From positions 1 through 39,931 of the forward strand of contig CAJUPN010000012.1 in NCBI GenBank assembly GCA_910588195.1: DNA of 39,931 nt. The letters run 5' to 3'. Of this stretch, positions 8,155 through 15,657 are shown in pieces. Made by a program: the position numbers and the translations under genes. This stretch comes from an uncultured Bacilli bacterium. Lineage in GTDB: Bacteria > Bacillota_I > Bacilli_A > RF39 > UBA660. The notes beneath the pieces are model-generated. The model was given only the letters and a program-made list of their open reading frames with translations, was not told the DNA's origin and made no database searches. Positions within the stretch are counted from its first letter, which is position 1; every line of letters starts with the position of its first letter.

Positions 8155-8204
8155 TTGACATAATAGTTTAGACTTGCTAAAAAAAAAAAAAAAAATGGTA
8201 CACT
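8155..8204 (+). promoter_or_regulatory. Poly-A phase-variable-type promoter, copy 1
   Basis: In order: TTGACA (8155-8160), 13 bases, TTGCTA (8174-8179), a tract of 17 A (8179-8195), and an extended -10 TGG-TACACT (8196-8204). The spacing from TTGCTA to TACACT is 19 bases and is made almost entirely of the A tract, so each gained or lost A changes promoter geometry. The same layout recurs at 24152 and 39852. A leader box AGATAAGTCTGCCC (8211-8224) follows. Confidence 0.8.
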
Positions 8205-8246
8205 CATTATAGATAAGTCTGCCCAAAAGGAGATTGGAGTGTCCAA

Positions 8247-9125
8247 ATGAAGAAAAAGTATATGATGTTTGTGTTAGTATTTTTTATAACTCTAGGATAT
8301 GCTACAGTTTCAACAACACTAGATATAATAGGAAAAACAAATATAGCATATAATGAAGAAGATTTTAGAGTTGAGATAACAAGCATAAAAATAAATAGCA
8401 ATGAGAGTGAGAATTCAATAGCAGAAGATAAGCAAAGTTTTACTTTTAGTGGAACAGGAAATGAAATGATCGAATATACAGTAACAAATTATAGTTACCA
8501 GTATGATGTAAAAATAAACTTAATATGTAATCCAAGTGAAGAAATAGAAATAGAACAAATAGGAGAACTAAAAGGACAGAGTAAAGAAAGTAAAAAGATA
8601 ATATCTACATCAGCTACTGAAGTAACATGTACAATAGGTATAGAAAAAATAAGTAGAACAGAATATGCTGAAGAAATGAAAAAAGAAGATTTATATATAA
8701 TTCGTAATGCCAAAGAACAAGAAAAAATGTCAACTTACTATCAAAATCACTCAACAGGTAAAGTAACATATAACAAAGACTATATAAACTTTTTATCTGG
8801 AACAAGTTATGTTTATAGTAATTACATAACATCAACACCTATATCTTTAGAGAATTATAATTATGTCCATTTTAATGGGTATATCAGTTCTAATAATTAC
8901 GTTGCTGGACATTTATTTATTTCTACAAATAAAAACTCTACATGTATAAGCCAATGTTCTTCATACGGTGGAATAAGCAATGGTATTAAAAAATATGCTG
9001 AACTATATCCCAATATAAAATCCTACACAATAGATATAACAGATTTAGATGAAGAGTATTTTATTGGTTTTCTTGCAAGTAATCGCACAATTTATATTAA
9101 AGACTTATGGCTAAGTATTGAATAA
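8247..9125 (+). CDS. Modular surface protein with unidentified C-terminal domain
   Basis: This 292-aa exported protein has an N-terminal hydrophobic export segment (residues 1-20, ending LGYA) followed by STTLDIIGKTNI. Next comes the shared beta-sandwich module (to ~150) with IEYTVTNYSYQYDVKINLIC and a VTCTIGIEKISRTEYAEE ending nearly identical to the 24243 protein. The unique part (~150-292), with YYQNHSTGKVTYNKD, LFISTNKNSTCISQC and YIKDLWLSIE, is beta-rich with a close cysteine pair; I do not recognise it. The module resembles the TasA/camelysin type of secreted fibre protein (inference). Ribosome sites AAGGAG and GGAG both precede the ATG, the second with seven-base spacing. It stands alone between ftsZ and spoIIGA. 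Confidence 0.8.
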   Translation: MKKKYMMFVLVFFITLGYATVSTTLDIIGKTNIAYNEEDFRVEITSIKINSNESENSIAEDKQSFTFSGTGNEMIEYTVTNYSYQYDVKINLICNPSEEIEIEQIGELKGQSKESKKIISTSATEVTCTIGIEKISRTEYAEEMKKEDLYIIRNAKEQEKMSTYYQNHSTGKVTYNKDYINFLSGTSYVYSNYITSTPISLENYNYVHFNGYISSNNYVAGHLFISTNKNSTCISQCSSYGGISNGIKKYAELYPNIKSYTIDITDLDEEYFIGFLASNRTIYIKDLWLSIE

Positions 9126-9143
9126 CTTAGTCTTATTTTTTCT

Positions 9144-9172
9144 TTCGACATAATTTTAGTTGTCTTTATAGT
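9144..9172 (+). promoter_or_regulatory. spoIIGA promoter region with a 0A-box-like site
   Basis: TTCGACA (9144-9150) is the reverse complement of TGTCGAA, the consensus Spo0A-binding box. A -10-like TATAGT lies at 9167-9172, just upstream of spoIIGA. In B. subtilis the spoIIG promoter is activated by Spo0A from boxes near the -35 region, so the position fits. A single 7-base match is weak evidence in itself. Confidence 0.5.
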
Positions 9173-9192
9173 ATATTGTTATTGGTGATGAC

Positions 9193-9921
9193 ATGAAAAT
9201 ATATTTAGATTTAATTGTTATAATTAATTTCTTTTATGATTTTCTAATTATTTCTGCCACTTCCACATTATTAAAACGAAATATTTCATTATTTAAAATT
9301 ATTTTATCCTCTATTATTGGGGAGATAAGTTTACTTACTTTATTTATCTCTTTGGATAAATTAACACTTATTATATTTAAAATCTTATTAAGTATGATTA
9401 TGGTATATATATCTTTTGGAAGAAAGAACTTTTTAGAAAATATCTTTTACTTTTATGTAATCACAATAGTACTTGGAGGTTCTTCATATTTGTTTGGAGG
9501 TGATACTTATACAACCAATATTTTAATGCTTATGCTAATAAGTCCCTTCATAATATTTTTATATATTAAATCAATAAGAGAATATAAAGCTAAGATTACC
9601 AGCATGCATGATGTTATTTTAATTGATGGTAGTAGCACTTATAAGTTAAATGGTTATTTGGACACGGGAAATAAATTGATTGATCCAATTACTAAATATC
9701 CTGTAATAATGGTAAGTGAAGATTTAAAGTTAGAATCAAAAAAGATATTTTATGTTCCTTATCATGTAGTTAATTCATCATCAGTTTTAAAATGTGTGAA
9801 AGTCGATAAAGTCTTAATAGATAATAAAATAGTTAAAGTATTAATTGGCTTATGTGGTCAAGAAATATTTAGTAGTGAAGTTAATTGTATATTAAATAAT
9901 AATTTAAGGGAGATGATTTAA
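9193..9921 (+). CDS. spoIIGA: SpoIIGA, sporulation sigma-E processing peptidase
   Basis: SpoIIGA is a membrane aspartic protease that removes the pro-sequence of sigma-E in the mother cell. The 242-aa product has an N-terminal half of about five transmembrane helices (residues 1-125) and a soluble C-terminal half with the catalytic motif LDTGNKLIDPITKYPV (Asp157). It is shorter than the ~309-aa B. subtilis protein, mostly in the soluble part. The start ATG follows GGTGAT. sigE begins one base after the stop codon, with AAGGGAG inside the end of this gene, so the pair is one operon as in other spore formers. Confidence 0.92.
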   Translation: MKIYLDLIVIINFFYDFLIISATSTLLKRNISLFKIILSSIIGEISLLTLFISLDKLTLIIFKILLSMIMVYISFGRKNFLENIFYFYVITIVLGGSSYLFGGDTYTTNILMLMLISPFIIFLYIKSIREYKAKITSMHDVILIDGSSTYKLNGYLDTGNKLIDPITKYPVIMVSEDLKLESKKIFYVPYHVVNSSSVLKCVKVDKVLIDNKIVKVLIGLCGQEIFSSEVNCILNNNLREMI

Positions 9922-9922
9922 A

Positions 9923-10615
9923 ATGATAAAAAGAATTATTGAATTTTTATTTAGAATTTTTAAAAAAGATAAAACAGTGCTTTATGTTGGATCACTTGAT
10001 AAACTCTTACCACCACTTAATAAAGAAGAAGAACTGGATTTAGCTAGAAAAATGAATGCCGGAGATAAAGTATCAAGAGATAAATTAATTGAACATAATT
10101 TAAGATTAGTTGTCTTTCTTGCTAAAAAATATGAAAATACAGGATATGATTTAGAAGACTTAGTTTCCATTGGAACAGTTGGTCTCATTAAAGGAATTGA
10201 CACATATAAAGTTGATAAAAATATTAAACTAGCTACTTATGTTTCAAGGTGTATTTCCAATGAAATTCTAATGTTTTTAAGAAAAAATAAAAAGCGAAGA
10301 ACGGAAATAAGTTTAGAAGAAACATTAAATTATGATGCCGAAGGGAACACCTTATGTTTAGAGGATGTAATCGGTACTGATGAGGATATAGTTGCTACTT
10401 CCTTCGAAAAAAATGTTGATAAAAGATATTTAGAAAATGAACTAAATAATTTAAATGATCGTGAGAAAATGATTATGTCTTTAAGGTATGGTTTAAATAA
10501 TAAAGATGAACTTACCCAAAAAGAAGTAGCAGAGTATCTAGGAATTTCTCAAAGCTATATTTCCCGAATTGAAAAAAAGATAATTAGTCGAATTAAAGCA
10601 ACTATAAATAATTAG
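9923..10615 (+). CDS. sigE: RNA polymerase sigma-E (early mother-cell sigma factor)
   Basis: This 230-aa sigma-70-family protein has a short amphipathic N-terminal extension (MIKRIIEFLFRIFKKDK), as expected for the pro-sequence of pro-sigma-E, followed by LPPLNKEEE as in B. subtilis SigE. Region 2 contains NLRLVVFLAKKYENTGYDLEDLVSIGTVGLIKGIDTY and the region 2.4 helix KLATYVSRCISNEILMFLR. Region 4 carries a helix-turn-helix (LTQKEVAEYLGISQSYISRIEKK). It follows its processing protease spoIIGA. sigG, which follows sigE in B. subtilis, is absent here. The terminator overlaps the stop codon. Confidence 0.95.
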   Translation: MIKRIIEFLFRIFKKDKTVLYVGSLDKLLPPLNKEEELDLARKMNAGDKVSRDKLIEHNLRLVVFLAKKYENTGYDLEDLVSIGTVGLIKGIDTYKVDKNIKLATYVSRCISNEILMFLRKNKKRRTEISLEETLNYDAEGNTLCLEDVIGTDEDIVATSFEKNVDKRYLENELNNLNDREKMIMSLRYGLNNKDELTQKEVAEYLGISQSYISRIEKKIISRIKATINN

Positions 10616-10625
10616 TTGTTTTTTT
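10599..10625 (+). terminator. Terminator of spoIIGA-sigE
   Basis: CAACTA (10599-10604) pairs with TAGTTG (10613-10618), followed by seven T. The stem includes the sigE stop codon. Confidence 0.75.
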
Positions 10626-10679
10626 CGTGTAAAGTTATAGTTTTATTAGCCTCAACATAATAAATATTAAAAAGAAATA

Positions 10680-10688
10680 TGTTAAAAT
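10680..10688 (+). promoter_or_regulatory. Extended -10 promoter of the LCP gene
   Basis: TGT-TAAAAT (10680-10688) lies 15 bases before the start codon. I see no clear -35. Confidence 0.45.
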
Positions 10689-10703
10689 TTAATTGGTGAT
10701 TTT

Positions 10704-12314
10704 ATGACTATAATGGATAAAGAAGACGATTTACTCATAAACAATCAAAAAAAGAATAATAAAAAAGATAAAGTAAATAATCAAAAAAAAGAAAAAAAAG
10801 TAAAAGCGGATAAAAGTAATCGTTCAAATGAACGTAAAAAAACAAAGAAAAAAGGTGTCTTAAGATATAAGATAATTTCTTTCTTACTAATTATTTTAAC
10901 AGTTATTACAATCTCTAGTATCTTGATAGAAGAGATTTTCTCTCTTTTCTACATGGTACCAGTTTCTGCTCTTGCTCTTGCTGTTATTTTAGTTATTTCA
11001 TTCGTTTTAAATAAAAGAAACTTAAGAAGATGGATAAAGAATATCTTTTCCCTTATAGCAGTCCTTATAATGGCCTTTGAAATTCTAATGTTGCTTTTTG
11101 GAACAAAAACTCTTAAATTTTTATCAAGTATAACAGATACTGGATATCGTGTTGAAACATTTGGTATTTATGTTTTAAAAGATTCTCCTTATGAAAAGGT
11201 ATCTTCTCTTAATGATAAAAGAATAAGCTATTTAAATCATGATGATAATAAAAATATTAAAGAAGCTTTAAAAAAGTTAGATAAAGAAATAGATTTTCAA
11301 GAAAGTCATAAGAGAAATGCTAATGAATTGGTTGACGAATTAATAAATAATAAGGTTGATGCCATTTTAATGGATGTTAGTTATGAGGTCTTATTAGAAG
11401 AAGAACACGGTGAAAAATATCAAAAAATAAAATTACTAGAAACAGTTGATATTGTTAATGTTGTTGACACTATAAAAAGTGATGTTGATATAACGAAAAA
11501 TCCTTTTGTTGTTTATATTTCAGGAATAGATACATCTGGTAATGTTGCAAGTAAAGCAAGAAGTGATGTTAACATGCTAGTTGCTGTAAATCCTAGTACT
11601 AAAAATATTTTAATGATTAATACACCAAGAGACTATTATATTACTTTAAAAAGTAAGGGAAAGAAAGATAAATTAACTCATGCAGGTCTTTATGGGGTAG
11701 AGGAGTCTTTAAATTCTTTAAGCAGTTTTTATGATACAGATATTGATTACTATATTCGTATTAACTTTACTTCTTTTGTTAAAATTGTTGATGAACTTGG
11801 TGGTATTAAAGTAAATGTTCCTTTAAAGTTTTGTGAACAAAATAGTAAAAGAAGTAAGGCCCCTAAAGATTTAATTTGTTTAAATAAAGGTGTTCAAAAT
11901 TTGAATGGTGAACAAGCACTAGCTTTAGCAAGGCATCGTAAAACTTTAGCAACAGGAGATAGAGGAAGAGGAGAAAATCAAATGTTGGTTTTAGAAGCCA
12001 TAATGAATAAAGCCATGAGTCCTAAAATTGTTTCAAAATATTCTAATTTAATTGATGCTTTAAAAGGAAGAGTTTCAACAAATATGACTTCTAATGAAAT
12101 TATTAAATTTGCTAAAAAACAAATGAGTGATTTAGATGCTTGGACATTTACGTCTCTCTCTGCAACAGGAGCTGATTCAACAGGTATTTGTTATGCAACA
12201 GGAGCTGGTAAGGCTTATGTAATGGAACCAGACACAGAATCAGTTAATAAAATTAAAGATACATTAGATAGATTATTTGCAGGTGAGCAAAATATCTTAA
12301 TAGAAAATAACTAG
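10704..12314 (+). CDS. LytR-CpsA-Psr (LCP) family phosphotransferase
   Basis: LCP enzymes transfer polyprenyl-phosphate-linked glycopolymers to peptidoglycan outside the membrane. The 536-aa product begins with a very basic cytoplasmic tail (residues ~8-50, mostly Lys/Asn), then about three transmembrane helices (~55-145). An extracellular accessory domain of about 110 residues (YGVETFGIYVL-like start, VDAILMDVSYEVL) looks like a small periplasmic-binding-type domain. The LCP domain follows (~270-525), with RSDVNMLVAVNP, INTPRDYYI, DELGGIKVNVP, and ALALARHRKTLATGDRGR carrying the Arg residues that contact the pyrophosphate. Which polymer it attaches is not shown by context. A GGTGAT ribosome site precedes the ATG. 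Confidence 0.9.
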   Translation: MTIMDKEDDLLINNQKKNNKKDKVNNQKKEKKVKADKSNRSNERKKTKKKGVLRYKIISFLLIILTVITISSILIEEIFSLFYMVPVSALALAVILVISFVLNKRNLRRWIKNIFSLIAVLIMAFEILMLLFGTKTLKFLSSITDTGYRVETFGIYVLKDSPYEKVSSLNDKRISYLNHDDNKNIKEALKKLDKEIDFQESHKRNANELVDELINNKVDAILMDVSYEVLLEEEHGEKYQKIKLLETVDIVNVVDTIKSDVDITKNPFVVYISGIDTSGNVASKARSDVNMLVAVNPSTKNILMINTPRDYYITLKSKGKKDKLTHAGLYGVEESLNSLSSFYDTDIDYYIRINFTSFVKIVDELGGIKVNVPLKFCEQNSKRSKAPKDLICLNKGVQNLNGEQALALARHRKTLATGDRGRGENQMLVLEAIMNKAMSPKIVSKYSNLIDALKGRVSTNMTSNEIIKFAKKQMSDLDAWTFTSLSATGADSTGICYATGAGKAYVMEPDTESVNKIKDTLDRLFAGEQNILIENN

Positions 12315-12363
12315 ATAATAGTTATTTTTTATTATATAATATCAGCAAAGGAGATTAGATAAG

Positions 12364-13011
12364 ATGGAAATAAAAAAAGTTATTAATGATAATCAAACAT
12401 ACTTGTATGATTTTATTCTTTCTAAAGATAACTTAAATTTTAAAATTTTTTTTGGGGGCAATCTTGATTTATACTGGCAAGTAATTGATGAGAGCTTAGA
12501 TTATGATAATTATAAAAATTATGAAAATAAAACCTTAGAATTTGTTATCGATCAAGAAAATATGGAAGTATATTTATTATTTTCTAAGTTATATAATGAC
12601 ATTATAAATAAAAGATTTAAAGAAAAAGAAGAATCAGTTCTTGATGAGTTTTTACCATCTGAAACTAAAGAGTATTTGAAGAAAGCTTATGAAAAAGAAC
12701 TAGATGATACCTATAATTCATTAGTAAAGAACAGTGTTATTAGTTGGCATAGTGACGAAACTTATTATGAAGTCTCCGATATCGTCAATATTGAACTAGT
12801 AAATGATAGTATCAAAATCACCTTTATCAAACAAGTTGAAAGTGATTATTCATTTCCAGGAGAAATTAGCATAAGATTTAGAAATAGTGGTAGTAGATAT
12901 GACCCATTTAACCGTCTATTTATGGCTCACTTTAATGCTCTTCAAAATGTAAGTGTCGAAAAAGACGAAAAGAAAACTGGAAATCAAGAAAAAAAGTTGC
13001 AAGTCAACTAA
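12364..13011 (+). CDS. Uncharacterised 215-aa protein upstream of rpsP
   Basis: The product is acidic and soluble, with no signal peptide or membrane segment. It has a beta-rich N-terminal part (LNFKIFFGGNLDLYWQVID), a helical centre (EYLKKAYEKELDDTYNSL) and a beta-rich C-terminal part ending FNRLFMAHFNALQNV, then a lysine-rich tail. AAGGAG lies upstream of the ATG. It is 49 bases after the LCP gene with no clear terminator between, so the two may be co-transcribed. I recognise no family. The stop codon is inside the palindrome that precedes rpsP. Confidence 0.7.
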   Translation: MEIKKVINDNQTYLYDFILSKDNLNFKIFFGGNLDLYWQVIDESLDYDNYKNYENKTLEFVIDQENMEVYLLFSKLYNDIINKRFKEKEESVLDEFLPSETKEYLKKAYEKELDDTYNSLVKNSVISWHSDETYYEVSDIVNIELVNDSIKITFIKQVESDYSFPGEISIRFRNSGSRYDPFNRLFMAHFNALQNVSVEKDEKKTGNQEKKLQVN

Positions 13012-13046
13012 AAATAGTTGACTTAAAAATTGAAAAATGTTAATAT
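13001..13046 (+). promoter_or_regulatory. rpsP promoter overlapped by a 10-bp palindrome
   Basis: AAGTCAACTA (13001-13010) and TAGTTGACTT (13015-13024) form a perfect inverted repeat with a four-base loop. The right arm contains TTGACT (13018-13023), which lies 17 bases from TAATAT (13041-13046), itself preceded by TGT. No T run follows the repeat on this strand, so it is unlikely to be a terminator. An operator covering the -35 box is the better reading. Confidence 0.55.
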
Positions 13047-13072
13047 TAATGAAAGGCAAAGGAGGTTAGATT

Positions 13073-13336
13073 ATGGCTGTTAAACTAAGATTAAAAAGAA
13101 TGGGATCAAAACAAAGACCTTTCTATAGAATTATAGCTGCTGATTCTAGATCACCAAGAGACGGTAGATTTATTGAATCTGTAGGTACTTATGATCCAAT
13201 AAAAAAAGATGAAAATGTTACAGTTGATGAAGAAAAAGTATTAAAGTGGTTAAATAATGGTGCTCAACCAACTGACACTGTAAAAAGCATCTTAACTCAA
13301 ACTGGTGTTTGGGCAAAATATAAAAATAAGAAGTAA
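13073..13336 (+). CDS. rpsP: 30S ribosomal protein S16
   Basis: The 87-aa product has the S16 start AVKLRLKRMGSKQRPFYRIIAADSR, then RDGRFIESVGTYDP and the WLNNGAQPTDTV segment, at normal family length. S16 is an early-binding protein needed for small-subunit assembly. AGGAGG lies before the ATG. khpA follows 12 bases later, the same pairing as rpsP-ylqC in B. subtilis, although ffh and rimM, which usually flank them, are not here. Confidence 0.97.
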   Translation: MAVKLRLKRMGSKQRPFYRIIAADSRSPRDGRFIESVGTYDPIKKDENVTVDEEKVLKWLNNGAQPTDTVKSILTQTGVWAKYKNKK

Positions 13337-13348
13337 GAGGTATAAGTT

Positions 13349-13600
13349 ATGCATGCAGAATTAATTGCTTTTACCGAAAATCTAGTAAAGTCATTAGTTA
13401 GTGAACCAGATATGGTTAAAGTACAAGAATTTTTAGGAGACGAAGAAATCATACAACTAGAAATAATTGTCCAAAATGACGATATGGGAGCTGTAATAGG
13501 TAAGTCTGGTAAAATGATATCAGCTATTAGAGTTTTAATACAAGCAGCTGCCTATAATATGGGTTTAAAACGAGTTAGAATAAATGTTGATTCATTCTAA
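13349..13600 (+). CDS. khpA: KhpA, KH-domain RNA-binding protein
   Basis: The 83-aa product is a single KH domain with the GxxG loop in VIGKSGKMISAIRVLIQAAA. KhpA (YlqC) binds small RNAs and mRNAs as a dimer with KhpB and affects division and cell elongation in streptococci. Its place directly behind rpsP is the standard Firmicutes arrangement. The start ATG at 13349 follows AGAGGT. Confidence 0.92.
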   Translation: MHAELIAFTENLVKSLVSEPDMVKVQEFLGDEEIIQLEIIVQNDDMGAVIGKSGKMISAIRVLIQAAAYNMGLKRVRINVDSF

Positions 13601-13605
13601 AAAAC

Positions 13606-13634
13606 AAAAAGAAACTAATTGTTTCCTTTTTTTT
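13606..13634. terminator. Terminator between convergent khpA and tmcAL
   Basis: GAAAC (13611-13615) pairs with GTTTC (13621-13625), flanked by A and T runs that extend the stem with one mismatch. It includes the tmcAL stop codon and may work in both directions. Confidence 0.6.
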
Positions 13635-14745
13635 GCTCTTTAAATAATGGTTTATTTTGATATTCAAACTTCATAACGTCAATACCAGTTAATAGTTTGT
13701 AACACTCAGCAGCTTTTATTTCGTAATCTTTAATTAAAGAATTTATACTAGTAAATTTTGAAACGATAGGTAAAGTTAAATCCTTTTTTATTAAATTAAT
13801 ATATTTTTGACCTTCGTTACTTAATCCAAGGACTCGTATATATTCATTGTGTTCAATAATTTCTTTATCTGTTTTTTTTACACCAACTAATACATGAATC
13901 ATCATTCGCATCAGACGATTATAAGTATATCTTCTTGTTTTAGTATTCTTTATTAACTCATCTAATGAATTAGATTTATTAATAACTTTTTTAAGTCTTT
14001 TATCTAATCCTTCATCAACCGATAAATATGAATCTAAATTGTCATCGGTTATAATTTTATATTTTAATAAAGTAAAAAATAAATTATAATTAATATTTAC
14101 TAAATTACCTTCAGGAATATACTTTGTTATATCAATATTATTTTTTATTTTTTCTCTAATATTTGAAGCAGAGACAATAACATCATTACTTTTTATATCA
14201 TGATAATCATTTGTTCTCTTTATAACTTCTATATCTATTTTGTAATTATTTTTTAAAATGCTTTTTATATAAGCAACTCCTAAAAGATCATTTGGTTCAC
14301 TTATATCTACACCAGTAGCTTTATTAAGAGCAGTGGGGTAATTAACTCCAGTATCTAAAATGCTCTTTAATTGCTTATCAAAATCCTCATGCAACTGAGC
14401 TTCTGCTGACCTAAATAATTTACTTTTATCACCTGATTCACTTCCAAATACAAGTTTAGTTACACTTAAACAATTTAATAATTCTAAAGCTGATGATGCA
14501 AATATATCTGCTGAATTGCTACCAAAGATAAAAGGATGTTCTAAAACAATATCAACTCCATACTTTAAAGCCAAGCGAGTTTTTTCTTGTTTAGTTTCTA
14601 TAGAAGGAATTCCTCTTTCTAAAAAATATCCATTAAGTACAAGTATAATTATAGAATCTGGATAAAGTTCTTTTATTTTCTCTAATTGATACAAGTGTCC
14701 ATTATGAAATGGGTTATATTCGGCAATTAAACCTATTATTTCCAT
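13615..14745 (-). CDS. tmcAL: tRNA(Met) cytidine acetate ligase TmcAL
   Basis: TmcAL uses acetate and ATP to acetylate the wobble cytidine (ac4C34) of elongator tRNA-Met. The 376-aa product has the nucleotidyltransferase HxGH motif at residues 11-17 (NPFHNGH), NGYFLERGIPS, a VFGSNSADIFA-like segment, and IIVSASNIR-type residues (DVIVSASNIREKI) near the second nucleotide-binding motif, as in YlbM of B. subtilis. The length is close to the family norm of ~400. Acetate for this enzyme could connect to ackA at 33088, though nothing links their regulation. It is transcribed alone, divergent from the gene at 14833. Confidence 0.92.
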   Translation of the reverse strand: MEIIGLIAEYNPFHNGHLYQLEKIKELYPDSIIILVLNGYFLERGIPSIETKQEKTRLALKYGVDIVLEHPFIFGSNSADIFASSALELLNCLSVTKLVFGSESGDKSKLFRSAEAQLHEDFDKQLKSILDTGVNYPTALNKATGVDISEPNDLLGVAYIKSILKNNYKIDIEVIKRTNDYHDIKSNDVIVSASNIREKIKNNIDITKYIPEGNLVNINYNLFFTLLKYKIITDDNLDSYLSVDEGLDKRLKKVINKSNSLDELIKNTKTRRYTYNRLMRMMIHVLVGVKKTDKEIIEHNEYIRVLGLSNEGQKYINLIKKDLTLPIVSKFTSINSLIKDYEIKAAECYKLLTGIDVMKFEYQNKPLFKEQKKGNN

Positions 14746-14832
14746 GTAAAGAATCCCTTCTTTCTTGTGTATAATAATAACATAACATGTCTAGTTTAAC
14801 AATTATATGTTAAAATAATAATAGGTGATACG

Positions 14833-15270
14833 ATGGAAAAAAGAGGGCTAAAGATCTATTTTATTCATTCTGCTAAAAGTGATTTTAACAAAAATATCTA
14901 TTTACCAGTGCTTCGAAGCCGAGTACTTGCTAACCACACTTTAGTATTTCCAGATAGTGAAGCAAATAAAGAAAGATATCATAAAGATATTATGGAGGAA
15001 GCTGATGTTTTTGTCGTTGAGTTAAGCAACCCTGATGCTGGATTTAATATTGAGTTGAAAAGTGCTATAATGCTCAAAAAACCAATTCTTGCTTTAGCTC
15101 AAAAAAGTCTAGGATATGAAGAAAAATACCAACGTCTTTTAAAAAATGTAATCGGTTATTCAACAGAAGAAGAACTAAGATATTTTGTTGAAACATTTGC
15201 TGAAAATTATAAAGATAAAGTAAATGGTGGTAAAGTGGATCCAACTTTAATTTTAGGAGTAATAAATTAA
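14833..15270 (+). CDS. Nucleoside 2-deoxyribosyltransferase-like protein
   Basis: The 145-aa product is soluble. Its layout fits the nucleoside 2-deoxyribosyltransferase / Rossmann-like group: KIYFIHSAK at strand 1, a middle ANHTLVFPDSEAN, then EADVFVVELSNPDAGFNIELKSAIMLKKPILAL, in which the glutamate after GFN matches the catalytic-Glu position in the family pattern (D-x-V-A-x-L...G-x-x-x-E-x-x-A). These enzymes swap bases on deoxynucleosides or hydrolyse nucleotides; the substrate cannot be told from sequence. The start ATG follows AGGTGAT. A strong bidirectional terminator follows. Confidence 0.55.
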   Translation: MEKRGLKIYFIHSAKSDFNKNIYLPVLRSRVLANHTLVFPDSEANKERYHKDIMEEADVFVVELSNPDAGFNIELKSAIMLKKPILALAQKSLGYEEKYQRLLKNVIGYSTEEELRYFVETFAENYKDKVNGGKVDPTLILGVIN

Positions 15271-15297
15271 AAAATAACTTCAAAGGAAGTTATTTTT
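15271..15297. terminator. Bidirectional terminator
   Basis: AAAATAACTTC (15271-15281) and GAAGTTATTTT (15286-15296) form a perfect 11-bp stem with a four-base loop, A-rich on the left and T-rich on the right. It lies between converging genes. Confidence 0.9.
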
Positions 15298-15592
15298 CTT
15301 TTATATCAATGATATCTTTAATAGGTATTAAATCATTGTCAATGGTTATTAAATTATTATTCATTTTTCCGATAATAGTTGTATCAAAGTCTCTTGATTT
15401 AGTTTTAATATTAACATTTATCTTATAAATATATTTATTAGATTTAAATAGATTATTTATTTTATAGTCAATATTTATTGGCGAGTAGTTTGGTTTATTA
15501 TTTTGTTGTTCTACTTTAGCACTGTAAAAAAACTCTTGGTCATTATTAATATTACCTATATTTCTATTTTGATATACTTTTGGTAAATTCAT
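15290..15592 (-). CDS. Uncharacterised Asn-rich 100-aa protein, probably sporulation-associated
   Basis: The product has no signal peptide. The N-terminal ~40 residues are rich in Asn, Gln and Pro (VEQQNNKPNYSPINI), and the rest looks like a small beta-domain (YIYKINVNIKTKSRDFDTTIIG, LITIDNDLIPIKDIIDI). I do not recognise the family. The upstream region carries a sigma-E-type promoter (15617-15644), and AGGTG precedes the ATG, so mother-cell expression and a coat or spore-envelope role are possible (inference only). It is divergent from the FtsW/RodA-family gene. Confidence 0.7.
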   Translation of the reverse strand: MNLPKVYQNRNIGNINNDQEFFYSAKVEQQNNKPNYSPINIDYKINNLFKSNKYIYKINVNIKTKSRDFDTTIIGKMNNNLITIDNDLIPIKDIIDIKEK

Positions 15593-15616
15593 AAGTTACA
15601 CCTACTTATCTAATAT

Positions 15617-15644
15617 ATTATATGTTTAATAATTACTAATATGT
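15617..15644 (-). promoter_or_regulatory. Sigma-E-type (mother-cell) promoter candidate
   Basis: On the minus strand ACATATT (15638-15644) lies 13 bases before CATATAAT (15617-15624). The -10 fits the sigma-E consensus CATAYAHT exactly; the spacing is one base shorter than usual. The same -10 contains TATAAT, so a housekeeping promoter is also possible. Confidence 0.45.
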
Positions 15645-15657
15645 ATAAAATAATAGT

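Noticed and set aside
8179..8195. The A tract as a sequencing or assembly artefact
   Set aside because: Three separate loci have it in the same place between the same boxes, so the tract is real; only its exact length is uncertain.
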